This document shows positions 24,089 through 32,399 of a stretch of 38,044 nucleotides of DNA, one piece after another; the stretch's first letter is position 1, and each line of letters starts with the position of its first letter. Under the pieces are notes generated by a model. It searched no databases and was not told where the DNA came from. It saw nothing but the letters and a program-made list of their open reading frames with translations. Origin of the DNA: Clostridiaceae bacterium (GTDB lineage: Bacteria > Bacillota > Clostridia > Oscillospirales > Acutalibacteraceae); contig JAEDLK010000014.1 in assembly GCA_016295355.1 (NCBI GenBank), positions 1-38,044 on the forward strand, written 5' to 3'. The position numbers and the translations under genes are program-made.

Positions 24089-24117
24089 TTGCCAAAAGGG
24101 CGAGGGTATGATATACC
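24089..24117 (+). promoter_or_regulatory. Promoter of the lipoprotein gene
   Basis: TTGCCA (24089-24094), 17 bases, TATACC (24112-24117), about 40 bases before the start codon at 24159. Confidence 0.55.
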
Positions 24118-24158
24118 ATTGGCAGAACCCGGCATACAATAACCATAGGGGGATCATC

Positions 24159-25532
24159 ATGAAAAAGAAATGGTTGGCTTTAAGCCTTTTTTTGACTTTG
24201 GTGGCAGGTGTTTTCAGCGGATGTGCCTTGTTTGATCCGAGAGAGCGCGCCGTTAATCAGTACAATGCCGCTTATTTGTTGGCCGGTATCGGTGATACCA
24301 TTTCCCTTCATATTGAAGCAAACATGACCTATCCGGGTGCGGAAACCGAGCGAACAGATACGCTGACACAGGAGAGTACCGTGGAATATGAAAAGGAAAA
24401 TGTTACCGGGTTGAGTGTGGAAACCTATGTTAAATGTGACGGCGAGTCCTACTCGAGCAAGACCATCTATGTCGACGGGGTGTCTTATTTTGACAGCGAA
24501 TCGTTCGGCCGTTTTTGCAGTAAAATCAGCGTTGAAGAGATGAATCGGCGGATAGAGGAGGAAAACGAAGGCGGCGCCGGCGGCTACAACATTGAAAACT
24601 ATGAAACCGTTGAGTCGTCCAAGGAAGGCAAAATGATAACGATCACGTTCCATACCCCCAAGCAGGAAGCGCTTGCCGATTTATATGAGTATTATGACAA
24701 TTATGTGGATACGTTTGTCACGGAAGCCACGGTTCAAGACGCTTCCGGCACGGTTGTGACCGATGGTAAGGGTAAGCTGGATACAGCCACCATGACCATC
24801 AGCGGTACCGGCCTTTTGGACGGTCAAACGCAGGCTTTTCAGTTGCAGCTGACAACCAAATTGCTTGCGACCGACAGTCGAGCCATTGATAAACCGATTG
24901 ATGCCGAGGACTATGTGATGGTCCAAGATTTGGATGAACTGTTTGTCATCAATACGGCCATGAACGACTTTTTCGCCGCATCCGAGTCCAAGGCAAAGGT
25001 TGATTTGGCCTACGAGTTTGATGGTATCAGAGTTGAAGTGGCGGCGGATTGCCGTTTTGCGTGCAAGGCGGATAAAACGTATACCTTTGACATTACCGGT
25101 CGTGAAACGGTGACGACAAAGGAAGGCCGTTTCCCGTTTGATATGACCCTTTCTTATGACGGAACAACGCTGATGACTAAAATGATGGGTGAAACTGAAA
25201 GAACAAAGATCGATAGTAGCACGGCTATCGGCGCCTTTGTGTCCTATTGTCCGTGTTTTGTCGGCACGAAGGCCATTAACGGCATGAGTGTCACTCCTGA
25301 GGAAGGCAAAAAAACAGCAATGGTTACTTTGAACACAGACGGTGCAGCAGATTACTTTTCCGGCGTGTTTGCTCTGACCGATACCTTTACGGTTGACCCG
25401 ACTGACAAACAGGTGGTCATCGTTTATACAGAAGACAAAGAATTGGTCAGTGTGACACTGGACATCACCGGAACTGTGGGTGAAAAACCGTATTCTATTG
25501 CAAGCACCGTGACGTGTGGCGATCCTGCTTAG
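24159..25532 (+). CDS. Putative lipoprotein, unknown function
   Basis: The 457-residue product has a lipoprotein signal peptide (MKKKWLALSLFLTLVAGVFSGC, lipid-anchored Cys22) and so should sit on the outer face of the membrane. The rest is beta-rich with many Thr and charged residues and two roughly similar halves: each has an acidic strand-rich segment with DITG or TMTISGTG-like strands. This resembles large Clostridia lipoproteins of the LppX/DUF type, but I do not recognise a specific family. ATG 24159 is preferred because GGGGG precedes it and the longer frame would spoil the signal peptide. It stands alone between a promoter and the T-box leader. Confidence 0.75.
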   Translation: MKKKWLALSLFLTLVAGVFSGCALFDPRERAVNQYNAAYLLAGIGDTISLHIEANMTYPGAETERTDTLTQESTVEYEKENVTGLSVETYVKCDGESYSSKTIYVDGVSYFDSESFGRFCSKISVEEMNRRIEEENEGGAGGYNIENYETVESSKEGKMITITFHTPKQEALADLYEYYDNYVDTFVTEATVQDASGTVVTDGKGKLDTATMTISGTGLLDGQTQAFQLQLTTKLLATDSRAIDKPIDAEDYVMVQDLDELFVINTAMNDFFAASESKAKVDLAYEFDGIRVEVAADCRFACKADKTYTFDITGRETVTTKEGRFPFDMTLSYDGTTLMTKMMGETERTKIDSSTAIGAFVSYCPCFVGTKAINGMSVTPEEGKKTAMVTLNTDGAADYFSGVFALTDTFTVDPTDKQVVIVYTEDKELVSVTLDITGTVGEKPYSIASTVTCGDPA

Positions 25533-25552
25533 GAAAAAATTCAAAAAAAGAC

Positions 25553-25581
25553 TTGACATTTGTAAAAAAGCAGATTATAAT
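25553..25581 (+). promoter_or_regulatory. Promoter of the T-box controlled transporter operon
   Basis: Exact consensus TTGACA (25553-25558), 17-base spacer, TATAAT (25576-25581), starting 20 bases after the lipoprotein gene. Confidence 0.9.
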
Positions 25582-25587
25582 GTCATC

Positions 25588-25863
25588 AATATCAAAAACC
25601 GATGCGTAAGAGAAGTACCATATAAACCACCTTTCAGAGAGCCGTCGATGGTGTGAATACGGCAGGCATTTTATAGGGGAATGGACTTACAAGGGTGAAC
25701 CGAACGGGGTGTGATTGCCTTCAGTAGGGGAGACGGGTGTCGCCCGTTACAGCGAATAGCGCATTATCATGTGCGCGAAAGAGCGCTTTTGCGAATTTGG
25801 GTGGTACCGCGGATTGTATGATTCGTCCCGAACCGTTTTATACGGTTCGGGTTTTTTTATTGT
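25588..25863 (+). promoter_or_regulatory. T-box riboswitch, tryptophan specifier (UGG)
   Basis: Stem I is readable: GTAAG (25606-25610) pairs with CTTAC (25686-25690); AGTA (25614-25617) faces GAA (25679-25681), the S-turn of the specifier loop; and TATAAA pairs with TTTATA above it. This places UGG at 25682-25684 as the specifier, i.e. tRNA-Trp. AGAGA (25636-25640) gives the stem I bulge. The T-box core TGGTACCGCGG (25802-25812) forms the antiterminator, and a perfect 10-bp hairpin (CCCGAACCGT/ACGGTTCGGG, 25827-25851) plus seven Ts is the terminator. Uncharged tRNA-Trp should allow read-through into the transporter genes. The TGGT bulge predicts an A discriminator base in the cognate tRNA. 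Confidence 0.95.
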
Positions 25864-25906
25864 CCATTCATACTCGCTGAATTTAAGCAAAAAAGGAGTT
25901 TTTATC

Positions 25907-26863
25907 ATGAAAAAAATCGTCTCTCTTGTCCTGTGTGTATGTCTGTTGGCCTGTGCGTTCTGCGGATGTACGGGTAAAAGCAAACCGGTCATCGGCATTA
26001 TTCAGTTCGGCTCACATGAGTCATTGAACAACTGCTATGACGGCATCATAGCCGGGTTGGGTGAAACACTGGATTTATCCCAGTATGATGTGCAGCACTT
26101 AAACAGCAACTTTACAGCCGAAACCTCTTTGGCACAGGCTACCAAGCTGGTTAACAGCAAGGCCAAGGTCATTATCGCCATTGCCACACCTTCGGCCATT
26201 CAGGCGGCTACGGCGGCATCCGGTAGTGATGTGCCGGTGGTCTACTGTGCGGTGACCGACGCAACACAGGTGGCCAATTTCAAAAATATGACCGGTACGA
26301 GTGATATTCCCGATTTTTCGGCACAGCTTTCACTGGTTACGGCCTTTATGGGTCGCACCGATTTGAAAATCGGTGTGATGATGTCCACCGAAGAATCCAG
26401 CGACACAGCACAGCTTGCTTCATTGACCCAATGCGCCACCGCTTATAACGGTATGAGCATTGTCAGCGAGGTGGTATCGGATATCACCACCATTGATGCC
26501 AAGACAGATGCGCTGATTGCCAAGGATATTGACTGCATGGTCAATCTGTTGGATAACACCATCGTCGGCAAGTTACAGAATATTCTTGTTAAAACCGATG
26601 CGGCCGGCATTCCGGTGTTCGGCAGTGAAATTGAGCAGGTAAAAGCCGGCTGTGTGGCCTCCGCTTCCATTGATTATGTGACGGTCGGCACCTTAAGCGG
26701 CCGCCAGGCGGCACGCATTGTGGCCGGTGAGTCGGCACAGCAGGTGGCACCCCAAACCATGGAGAACGAAACCTATCCGTTCTACAGCTCCAAGGCCATG
26801 CAGAAGTTTCCGGCACTCAAATTGCCGAATCTGGTCGGTTTGACGGATGTAGACGCTCAGTAA
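25907..26863 (+). CDS. trpX: Tryptophan-type ABC transporter, substrate-binding lipoprotein (TrpX-like)
   Basis: The 318-residue protein begins with a lipoprotein signal (MKKIVSLVLCVCLLACAFCGC) and continues as an ABC_sub_bind periplasmic-binding fold: IGIIQFGSHESLNNCYDGIIAGL, LVNSKAKVIIAIATPSAIQAATAA, VPVVYCAVTDATQVANF, and PVFGSEIEQVKAGCVASASIDYVTVG. The ATG at 25907 has an AGGAG site nine bases upstream and lies after the T-box terminator, so a longer frame starting inside the leader is discarded. The family includes BceX/YtfQ-like and TrpX proteins; the upstream UGG T-box is what points to tryptophan as the ligand. Symbol assigned by that inference. Confidence 0.85.
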   Translation: MKKIVSLVLCVCLLACAFCGCTGKSKPVIGIIQFGSHESLNNCYDGIIAGLGETLDLSQYDVQHLNSNFTAETSLAQATKLVNSKAKVIIAIATPSAIQAATAASGSDVPVVYCAVTDATQVANFKNMTGTSDIPDFSAQLSLVTAFMGRTDLKIGVMMSTEESSDTAQLASLTQCATAYNGMSIVSEVVSDITTIDAKTDALIAKDIDCMVNLLDNTIVGKLQNILVKTDAAGIPVFGSEIEQVKAGCVASASIDYVTVGTLSGRQAARIVAGESAQQVAPQTMENETYPFYSSKAMQKFPALKLPNLVGLTDVDAQ

Positions 26864-26931
26864 AGAAATCTGCGTAATCGCCGACGGGCAATGATACGCT
26901 GTTCGAGCCCGGAAAGGATGGAAGATCGAGT

Positions 26932-27873
26932 ATGTTGTTTTTGAATACCACCATTGACGGTTTGCAATTGGGCCTGTGCTACGCTGTCATTGCCATGGGT
27001 ATGTATGTGGCTTTTTCCATTTTGGATTTTCCCGATTTAACCACCGACGGGTCTTTCCCGTTGGGTGGTGTTGTCGGTACCATTCTGTTATACCGTTTGG
27101 GTCTGCCGCCGCTGTTATCTCTGGTAGGGGCTTTTGCCGCCGGTTGTTTGGCCGGCATGGTCACGGGACTGCTTCATGTGCGGTTCGGCATTTCCAAATT
27201 GCTGTCCGGTATCATTGTCATGACGGCGCTGTTGTCGGTTACACTGGCGCTGACCAAACTGTTGACCGGTAACGGCTATACCACGGTTAACTTTTCGTAT
27301 ACGGCCAACGCTTTCAGCGGTCTGTTCGGTGGCAAAGACGGCAAGATTATGGCCGACGGTCACATTTTGCTGATTTTGGCGGCGGTGGTCGTGCTGTGTA
27401 AGCTGCTGTTGGATTTCTTTTTCAAGACCAAATGCGGCTTTATGCTGACGGCAACCGGCAACAATGAAGCCTTGGTGACCTCGCTTGGAAAAAACACCGG
27501 TTTTTACAAGGTGCTGGGGCTGGGACTTTGCAACGGCATGGTGGGACTGGGCGGTGCTTTGTATGCACAACTCACCCGCAATTATGATAATACCTGCGGC
27601 AGCGGTAAGGTGGTACTGGCCTTGGCGTCGGTCATCATTGGTTTGGCACTGTTCTCCAAAGTACGGCTTGTTAAGCCTACCACAGCGGTCATTGTGGGCG
27701 CTGTAATCTATTCGCTGCTACTGAATTATCTGACCTTGGTGGATACCGACGGTACCTATTTGAAAATGATGAACGCCGTCTGCTTTTCGGTGATTCTCAT
27801 TGTGAATAACACCCTGAAAAAGCAACGGATACACAAAACCGTTGCATCGGCCGGGGAGGTGAGTCGTCTATGA
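26932..27873 (+). CDS. trpY: ABC transporter permease (TrpY-like)
   Basis: A 313-residue membrane protein of the branched-chain amino acid/LivH-like permease superfamily, with about eight or nine transmembrane segments. Recognisable are the first helix with DGLQLGLCYAVIAMGMYVAF, DFPDLTTDGSFPLGGVVG, FGISKLLSGIIVMTAL and TGNNEALVTSLGKNTGFYKVLGLGLCNGMVGLGGAL, the coupling region typical of the permease that accompanies TrpX/ABC_sub_bind proteins. It follows trpX by 68 bases and overlaps trpZ by four (ATGA), so the three form one transporter. Substrate by context: tryptophan. Confidence 0.87.
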   Translation: MLFLNTTIDGLQLGLCYAVIAMGMYVAFSILDFPDLTTDGSFPLGGVVGTILLYRLGLPPLLSLVGAFAAGCLAGMVTGLLHVRFGISKLLSGIIVMTALLSVTLALTKLLTGNGYTTVNFSYTANAFSGLFGGKDGKIMADGHILLILAAVVVLCKLLLDFFFKTKCGFMLTATGNNEALVTSLGKNTGFYKVLGLGLCNGMVGLGGALYAQLTRNYDNTCGSGKVVLALASVIIGLALFSKVRLVKPTTAVIVGAVIYSLLLNYLTLVDTDGTYLKMMNAVCFSVILIVNNTLKKQRIHKTVASAGEVSRL

Positions 27874-28643
27874 TCCGCCTGGAGCATATTGATAAACGCT
27901 TTAATACCGGTACAGTCAATGAAACGGTGTTGTTTACCGACTTTTCCTTCAAGGTTGAAACCGGGTCGTTTGTTTCGGTGGTCGGCTCGAATGGCAGCGG
28001 TAAGACAACCTTGTTGAACTTAATTTCTGGCACGATTTTACCGGATGTCGGTTGTGTTCTCTTGGATGATAAGGACATCACCTGCCAAAAAGAATATATC
28101 CGATCCCGTCGTATCGGTCGGGTTTTCCAGGACCCGTCCCGCGGGGTGGCACCGGCCATGACCATTGCCGAAAACATGAGCTTGGCCGAGCATAAGGGAC
28201 AGCATTACGGTTTAAGTGTCGGCCTATCGAAAAAGAAATTGGATCATTACCGTGAAATGTTATCCCCGATAGGACTTGGCTTGCAGGATAAATTGCAGGT
28301 CAAGGTCGGGGCATTGTCGGGCGGCCAGCGGCAGGCACTTTCGCTGATTATGGCGACCATGGTACCGGTGGATGTCCTGGTGCTGGATGAGCATACGGCC
28401 GCATTGGATCCCAAAACGGCCGATATTGTGATGGAGCTGACCGACCGCGTGATTAAGGAAAAGAAGCTGACAGCTTTAATGGTGACCCATAACCTGCGGT
28501 ATGCCGTGGAGTACGGCGATCGCTTGGTGATGATGAACCAAGGACAGGTGGTCTGCGATAAGGGCGGTGCCGAAAAGGCGTCATTGACGGTCAATGACCT
28601 GCTGGGCATTTTCAACACCATCAGCATTGAGTGCGGTAATTAA
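27870..28643 (+). CDS. trpZ: ABC transporter ATP-binding protein (TrpZ-like)
   Basis: The 257-residue ATPase powers the preceding permease. Walker A is VGSNGSGKTTLLN (about residues 36-48), Q-loop RVFQDPSRG, signature GALSGGQRQALSL (about 148-160), Walker B VDVLVLDEHTAALDPKTA and H-loop MVTHNLRYA. The HTAALDP variant is typical of the ATPases that accompany ABC_sub_bind systems. Start ATG overlaps the permease stop (ATGA). A strong terminator follows 10 bases after its stop codon, closing the T-box operon. Confidence 0.9.
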   Translation: MIRLEHIDKRFNTGTVNETVLFTDFSFKVETGSFVSVVGSNGSGKTTLLNLISGTILPDVGCVLLDDKDITCQKEYIRSRRIGRVFQDPSRGVAPAMTIAENMSLAEHKGQHYGLSVGLSKKKLDHYREMLSPIGLGLQDKLQVKVGALSGGQRQALSLIMATMVPVDVLVLDEHTAALDPKTADIVMELTDRVIKEKKLTALMVTHNLRYAVEYGDRLVMMNQGQVVCDKGGAEKASLTVNDLLGIFNTISIECGN

Positions 28644-28653
28644 AGAGCTATAG

Positions 28654-28690
28654 AAAACTCGGCGATACTTTTTGTATCGCCGAGTTTTTA
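28654..28690 (+). terminator. Terminator of the trpXYZ-like operon
   Basis: AACTCGGCGATAC pairs exactly with GTATCGCCGAGTT across a five-T loop, followed by TTTA. Confidence 0.93.
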
Positions 28691-28719
28691 TATATCAACA
28701 TGATCTTGTCCAAAAGAGA

Positions 28720-28946
28720 CCCATAGCGTAACAGACTTCCTAAAGCCGAAGAGAGCCGGAAAGCAGCGTTTTCAGGTGGGCTGGATTTCCTTCGACTTTA
28801 GGTGGAGAAATGGGCACTCCCTGTGTAAGCGAAGGCGGAGTGGCCGTTTGGCAAAGACCGAAGGGTTGCTATGAACCGAGTGTTACCGGATGCCTAAACA
28901 ATCTTTGGATAAAAGTCCTGCCTTATGCAAAGGAGGCTTTTTGGTT
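28720..28946 (+). ncRNA. Candidate structured RNA, family not recognised
   Basis: This 230-base stretch has no convincing protein gene but has nested, compatible helices: CCCAT (28720-28724) with ATGGG (28810-28814); inside it the 13-base CCTAAAGCCGAAG (28739-28751) with CTTCGACTTTAGG (28790-28802), one mismatch; inside that AGCC (28754-28757) with GGCT (28779-28782). A second hairpin follows, CACTCC (28815-28820) with GGAGTG (28837-28842), and a hairpin with GCCTT/AAGGAGGC and CTTTTT (28920-28942) ends it like a terminator. No promoter is obvious just upstream. I do not recognise a named riboswitch or RNA family. Between 28947 and 29060 I see nothing. Confidence 0.4.
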
Positions 28947-29060
28947 GTGTAGCCGATAAGTTTGTATGCAAATGATTCGCAAAACGGCCATGACAAAAGA
29001 TGCGCTGTTGCGTAGTCGGTATAGGTTAGACCTCAATGCTGAACGGAAGTATGGTATGCG

Positions 29061-30347
29061 TCAAACCCGCTCGGCTGTCAGGCAATCGTCCTGTCGGCCG
29101 GTGAGGCGTACTGTGACGGTGCGGCCGTGCAACGGTTCAGCATCGGCCAACAGCACACGGCTGTAATTGGGCGTATAACCGCTATACACGCCGTTTTCGT
29201 TTGTTTCAAACAGCACCGGCATTTCCTTTCCGATTTGGGCATCCAAAAAGGCATATTCACTCGCCAGCGTGGCGGCGATCATTTGCCGACTGCGCTCCTT
29301 TTTCACAGCGGCCGTTACTTGTCTGTCCAAGCGGTCGGCTACGGTGCCGGCACGACGGGAATAGGCAAATACATGGGTTTTAGCAAAGCCGATGTCTTTA
29401 ACAAAGGCCAGATTTTCGGCAAATTCTTGGTCGGTTTCACCGGCAAAGCCCACCATAACATCGGTGGTAATGGCCACATCCTTGAAGATGTTCCGGATGC
29501 GGTCGATTAAATCCCGATAAAAGGCACTGTCGTAATGTCGGTTCATGCGTTTCAGCGTGGCCGAACAGCCCGACTGTAAGGAGAGGTGGAATTGCGGACA
29601 GAACTTGGGCTGATTCTTTAATCGGCTTAACATGGCATCGGTCATATGATCGGGTTCCAATGAGCCGAGGCGAATCCGGCTGATACCGTCAATGTCTGCA
29701 ACAGCATCGACCGCATCGGCCAGCGTCAGGCCGTTATCCGATCCGTAGGCCGACAGATTGATGCCGACCAACACAATTTCACAAAAACCCTTTTGTGCCA
29801 GCAAAGCGGCTTCGCTTTGGATATCTTCCAAGGATTTACTGCGTACCGGCCCACGGGCGGTGGGAATAATACAATAGGAGCAATAACGCTCACAGCCGTC
29901 CTCGATTTTCAAATAGGCACGGGTACGTTCGGCAAAGTCGGAAACAAGGGGTGTGTTATAGGACTCTTTGCGCTGATGCGGACTAATGGAAACCTGTCGT
30001 TCACCGGTTTGCAAAAACCGTTCCACAAAGGCGGGAATCTGTGATGGGGCGGTATTGCCCAGCACGATATCGGCCTCAAGCAGTCTATCAGCGACATCGG
30101 GAAAGGCTTGGGGCATACAACCGGTCAGCACCAATACGGCGTTTGGCCATAACAGACGATAGTGCCGCAGCATCTGACGAGTTTTTCGGTCACTTTCGGC
30201 CGTCACAGTGCAGGAATTGAGAATCAGCACATCAGGCTCGTCCTGCGGTTCTACAGCTAAGTCACCACGGTGCACAAACTGTTCACGAATGGCCTGTGTT
30301 TCATATTGATTAACTTTGCAACCAAGGGTATAAAAAGCGACTTTCAC
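29061..30347 (-). CDS. mtaB: tRNA t6A37 methylthiotransferase MtaB
   Basis: MtaB is a radical SAM enzyme that turns t6A into ms2t6A at position 37 of ANN-decoding tRNAs. The 428-residue protein has the N-terminal UPF0004 domain with three cluster cysteines (Cys10 in TLGCKVNQYET, Cys46 in NSCTVTAESDRKTRQ, Cys77 in LTGCMPQ), the radical SAM triad Cys152/156/159 in CERYCSYCIIPTARGP, and a C-terminal TRAM-like segment. The TLGCKVNQYET start and RGPVRSKSLEDI distinguish MtaB from MiaB and RimO. The start codon is GTG (30347), supported by AGGAG eight bases upstream. It is alone on the minus strand, diverging from the HPr-like gene. Confidence 0.94.
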   Translation of the reverse strand: MKVAFYTLGCKVNQYETQAIREQFVHRGDLAVEPQDEPDVLILNSCTVTAESDRKTRQMLRHYRLLWPNAVLVLTGCMPQAFPDVADRLLEADIVLGNTAPSQIPAFVERFLQTGERQVSISPHQRKESYNTPLVSDFAERTRAYLKIEDGCERYCSYCIIPTARGPVRSKSLEDIQSEAALLAQKGFCEIVLVGINLSAYGSDNGLTLADAVDAVADIDGISRIRLGSLEPDHMTDAMLSRLKNQPKFCPQFHLSLQSGCSATLKRMNRHYDSAFYRDLIDRIRNIFKDVAITTDVMVGFAGETDQEFAENLAFVKDIGFAKTHVFAYSRRAGTVADRLDRQVTAAVKKERSRQMIAATLASEYAFLDAQIGKEMPVLFETNENGVYSGYTPNYSRVLLADAEPLHGRTVTVRLTGRQDDCLTAERV

Positions 30348-30390
30348 GGTGAAAACTCCTGTCGGTAATGGTGGGCGATTTTCGCAAATC

Positions 30391-30419
30391 TTGACATTTT
30401 AAGCAAAATCGTGTAGAAT
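30391..30419 (+). promoter_or_regulatory. Promoter of the HPr-like gene
   Basis: Perfect TTGACA (30391-30396), 17 bases, TAGAAT (30414-30419), 28 bases before the start codon. Confidence 0.8.
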
Positions 30420-30446
30420 AAGGGCACGGAAAAAGGAGGCGCACAA

Positions 30447-30677
30447 ATGACAGCGACCTTAATGCTGGACAATATGGAAAAGGTCAAGGCCTTTTGCAAT
30501 TTGGCCATGAGCAAGCCGTTCGACATTGACCTGCTTTCGGGCAAATATGTTGTAAACGGGAAATCCATCATGGGTATTTTCAGTTTGGATTTAACCAAGC
30601 CCATCATCATGCGAGCTGATACAGAAGACCCCGACTTTATCGAAGAATGCAGTCCCTATGTGTTCGTTCAACCGTAA
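30447..30677 (+). CDS. HPr-fold protein without the active-site histidine
   Basis: The 76-residue protein matches the HPr domain in its second half: VNGKSIMGIFSLDLTKPI aligns with the VNLKSIMGVMSL block of Bacillus HPr, and Ser40 falls at the place of the regulatory Ser46. The first half lacks the GIHARPA segment: there is no histidine where HPr carries its phosphorylated His15 (the stretch reads LDNMEKVKAFCNLAM). It therefore cannot be a normal phosphocarrier and is more like Crh, a Ser46-only HPr paralogue used in carbon catabolite control. Whether Ser40 is phosphorylated is inference. It has an AGGAGG site, its own promoter and its own terminator, so it is a single-gene unit. Confidence 0.8.
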   Translation: MTATLMLDNMEKVKAFCNLAMSKPFDIDLLSGKYVVNGKSIMGIFSLDLTKPIIMRADTEDPDFIEECSPYVFVQP

Positions 30678-30721
30678 AAACCGGTTGTCCTGTTTTTTTT
30701 AGCAGGACGGCCGTTTTTTGT
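30676..30721. terminator. Terminator shared by the HPr-like gene and the ABC exporter
   Basis: GTCCTG pairs with CAGGAC and the flanks AAAACCGG/CCGTTTT extend the stem; TTTTTT on the plus strand and TTTTTA on the minus strand. It lies between the convergent stop codons. Confidence 0.8.
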
Positions 30722-30725
30722 GTCT

Positions 30726-32399
30726 TTATGTCGGATTTTTTTGGGTGATGGTGCCGTTTTCCAGTTGCAGTCTGCAGGTGCAAATGCTGTCATCCACCGT
30801 GTGATGGGTGACCAGCAGCACCGTGGTGTCGGGCAAATCCCGTAGGGCAAGTAAAAGAGCTTGCTCGGTTTTCTGATCCAGTGCATCGGTCGCCTCATCC
30901 AACAGTAAAATGGGGGCATCGCACAAAAGGGCTCTGGCAATAGCCAGCCGTTGTGCCTGCCCTTGAGAAATGCCTAAACCGTTTTCACCGATGAGGGTGT
31001 CCAAGCCATTCGGCAAGGAAGCCAAAAAGTCATCCAGTTGAGCGGTGTGCAAGGCTTCATATATTCTTTCGTCGGTCAGGCCTGTTTGACACAACGACAG
31101 ATTTTCCCGAATCGTGCCGGTTAAAATCATGCTGTCCTGCGGGACATAGGCAAACAGACGCCGGGTCGAGGCATTGATTTCGTAGGTGTTTGACAACCTC
31201 AAGGTGCCGCTCTGCGGTTCATAATAGCCGAGCAGTAAGCGGAACAGAGTGGTTTTCCCTTTGCCGGAAACACCGGAAATGACCGCCACACTGCCTCTTG
31301 GAATCGAGAAGTTGCAGTTTGTCAGTACCGGAGTTTCGTTGTAGGAAAAGGACAAATCCCGTGCGGTGATGCTCTCAAAGACGTCCCGCATGGCGTCCAG
31401 CATTTCATCACTGACAGGTAATAACTCATCCTCTACCTGCTCCAGCTCGCACAGTCGCTCCGCCGAGGCAATCATGGTGTAGTACTGTGGCATGATACCC
31501 GAGATACTTTGCATGGGGCCACGCATTTGGGCAATGATTTGCAAAAAGGCAAGTAGTGAGCCGTAGGTGACCAGACTGCGCTGGATGCCGGTGGCACCCC
31601 AAATCAGCACCAAAAAATATCCGGCGGTAAAGAACAGATAAAAACCGCCACCGGTGGCAATGGTCAGCCAGTTTCGCTTCATTTTCTTCCGATAGTTTTC
31701 GCTTAACAATCGGTCAAATTTTCGATTCATGGGCTCTTTTGACGCAAAAGACTTGATGACCGGCAGATTGCGGAAATGCTCTTGCAAAAAGGCTTTAATC
31801 TTTCCGCCGGAGGCTTGCAAATCCTTGTGATAGCGTTTATAGCGATTGGCCAGCAGGCGCACCAGAGACGGGACAATGACACCGATGAGAATGAGTGCCG
31901 AGGCCAAACGCCAATCCAAAAACAGCAGCGCCACAGATCCGGCAATCAATTTGGAGATGGTGGCAACAGCCGAGGGTACCAAGGAAGTTATGTTGCTAAC
32001 CACTGTTTCGCTGTCGGCGGTAAAGCGTTGCAACAAGTCGCCGGAATGGTAGGTGCAAATCTGACTGTATTTCTTTTGCATGAGTTCGGCCAGCAATCGT
32101 TTTTGCAAATACACCGACATTTTTCCGGCTGCCACGGTGGTGTTATGGGAGGAAACCACATAGCAAATCAATTGCAACAGTACCGTACCGCCCATCAAAA
32201 GGCCGTACGGCACGAAACGCCCCGTTGCCTGACCGACGGCAATATCAATCAGTTGTTTGGAAAGCAAGGCGAATGCAATGTAAGCCACCGAAACGATGGC
32301 GTTTAAGATGCAGTTGACGAGGATGCGCACTTTTTGTCCGTGGAGACAGTCCCGAATCAAACGACGGGCGTTGCTGTTCGTCTTATTCAAGGATTTCAT
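30726..32399 (-). CDS. ABC exporter (transmembrane + ATPase in one chain)
   Basis: The 557-residue protein has an ABC_membrane domain of six transmembrane segments (about 1-310) and a nucleotide-binding domain. Walker A GVSGKGKTTL starts at residue 376, Walker B ILLLDEATDALD is near 497, and the H-loop is LLVTHHT. The signature is altered: GISQGQAQRLAIARAL (near 476) where LSGGQ is usual. There is no N-terminal C39 peptidase domain, so it does not cleave a leader itself. It overlaps the PqqD-like gene by 17 bases. This pairing suggests export of a peptide or modified peptide; no precursor or modifying enzyme is next to it. It would act as a homodimer. Confidence 0.88.
   Translation of the reverse strand: MKSLNKTNSNARRLIRDCLHGQKVRILVNCILNAIVSVAYIAFALLSKQLIDIAVGQATGRFVPYGLLMGGTVLLQLICYVVSSHNTTVAAGKMSVYLQKRLLAELMQKKYSQICTYHSGDLLQRFTADSETVVSNITSLVPSAVATISKLIAGSVALLFLDWRLASALILIGVIVPSLVRLLANRYKRYHKDLQASGGKIKAFLQEHFRNLPVIKSFASKEPMNRKFDRLLSENYRKKMKRNWLTIATGGGFYLFFTAGYFLVLIWGATGIQRSLVTYGSLLAFLQIIAQMRGPMQSISGIMPQYYTMIASAERLCELEQVEDELLPVSDEMLDAMRDVFESITARDLSFSYNETPVLTNCNFSIPRGSVAVISGVSGKGKTTLFRLLLGYYEPQSGTLRLSNTYEINASTRRLFAYVPQDSMILTGTIRENLSLCQTGLTDERIYEALHTAQLDDFLASLPNGLDTLIGENGLGISQGQAQRLAIARALLCDAPILLLDEATDALDQKTEQALLLALRDLPDTTVLLVTHHTVDDSICTCRLQLENGTITQKNPT

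Noticed and set aside
25769..25906. Longer trpX reading frame beginning inside the T-box
   Set aside because: It would translate through the antiterminator and terminator. The ATG at 25907 has the ribosome binding site and starts the signal peptide.
28966..29166. 66-codon plus-strand frame after the structured region
   Set aside because: No ribosome binding site, no recognisable protein, and it runs into the 3' end of mtaB on the other strand.
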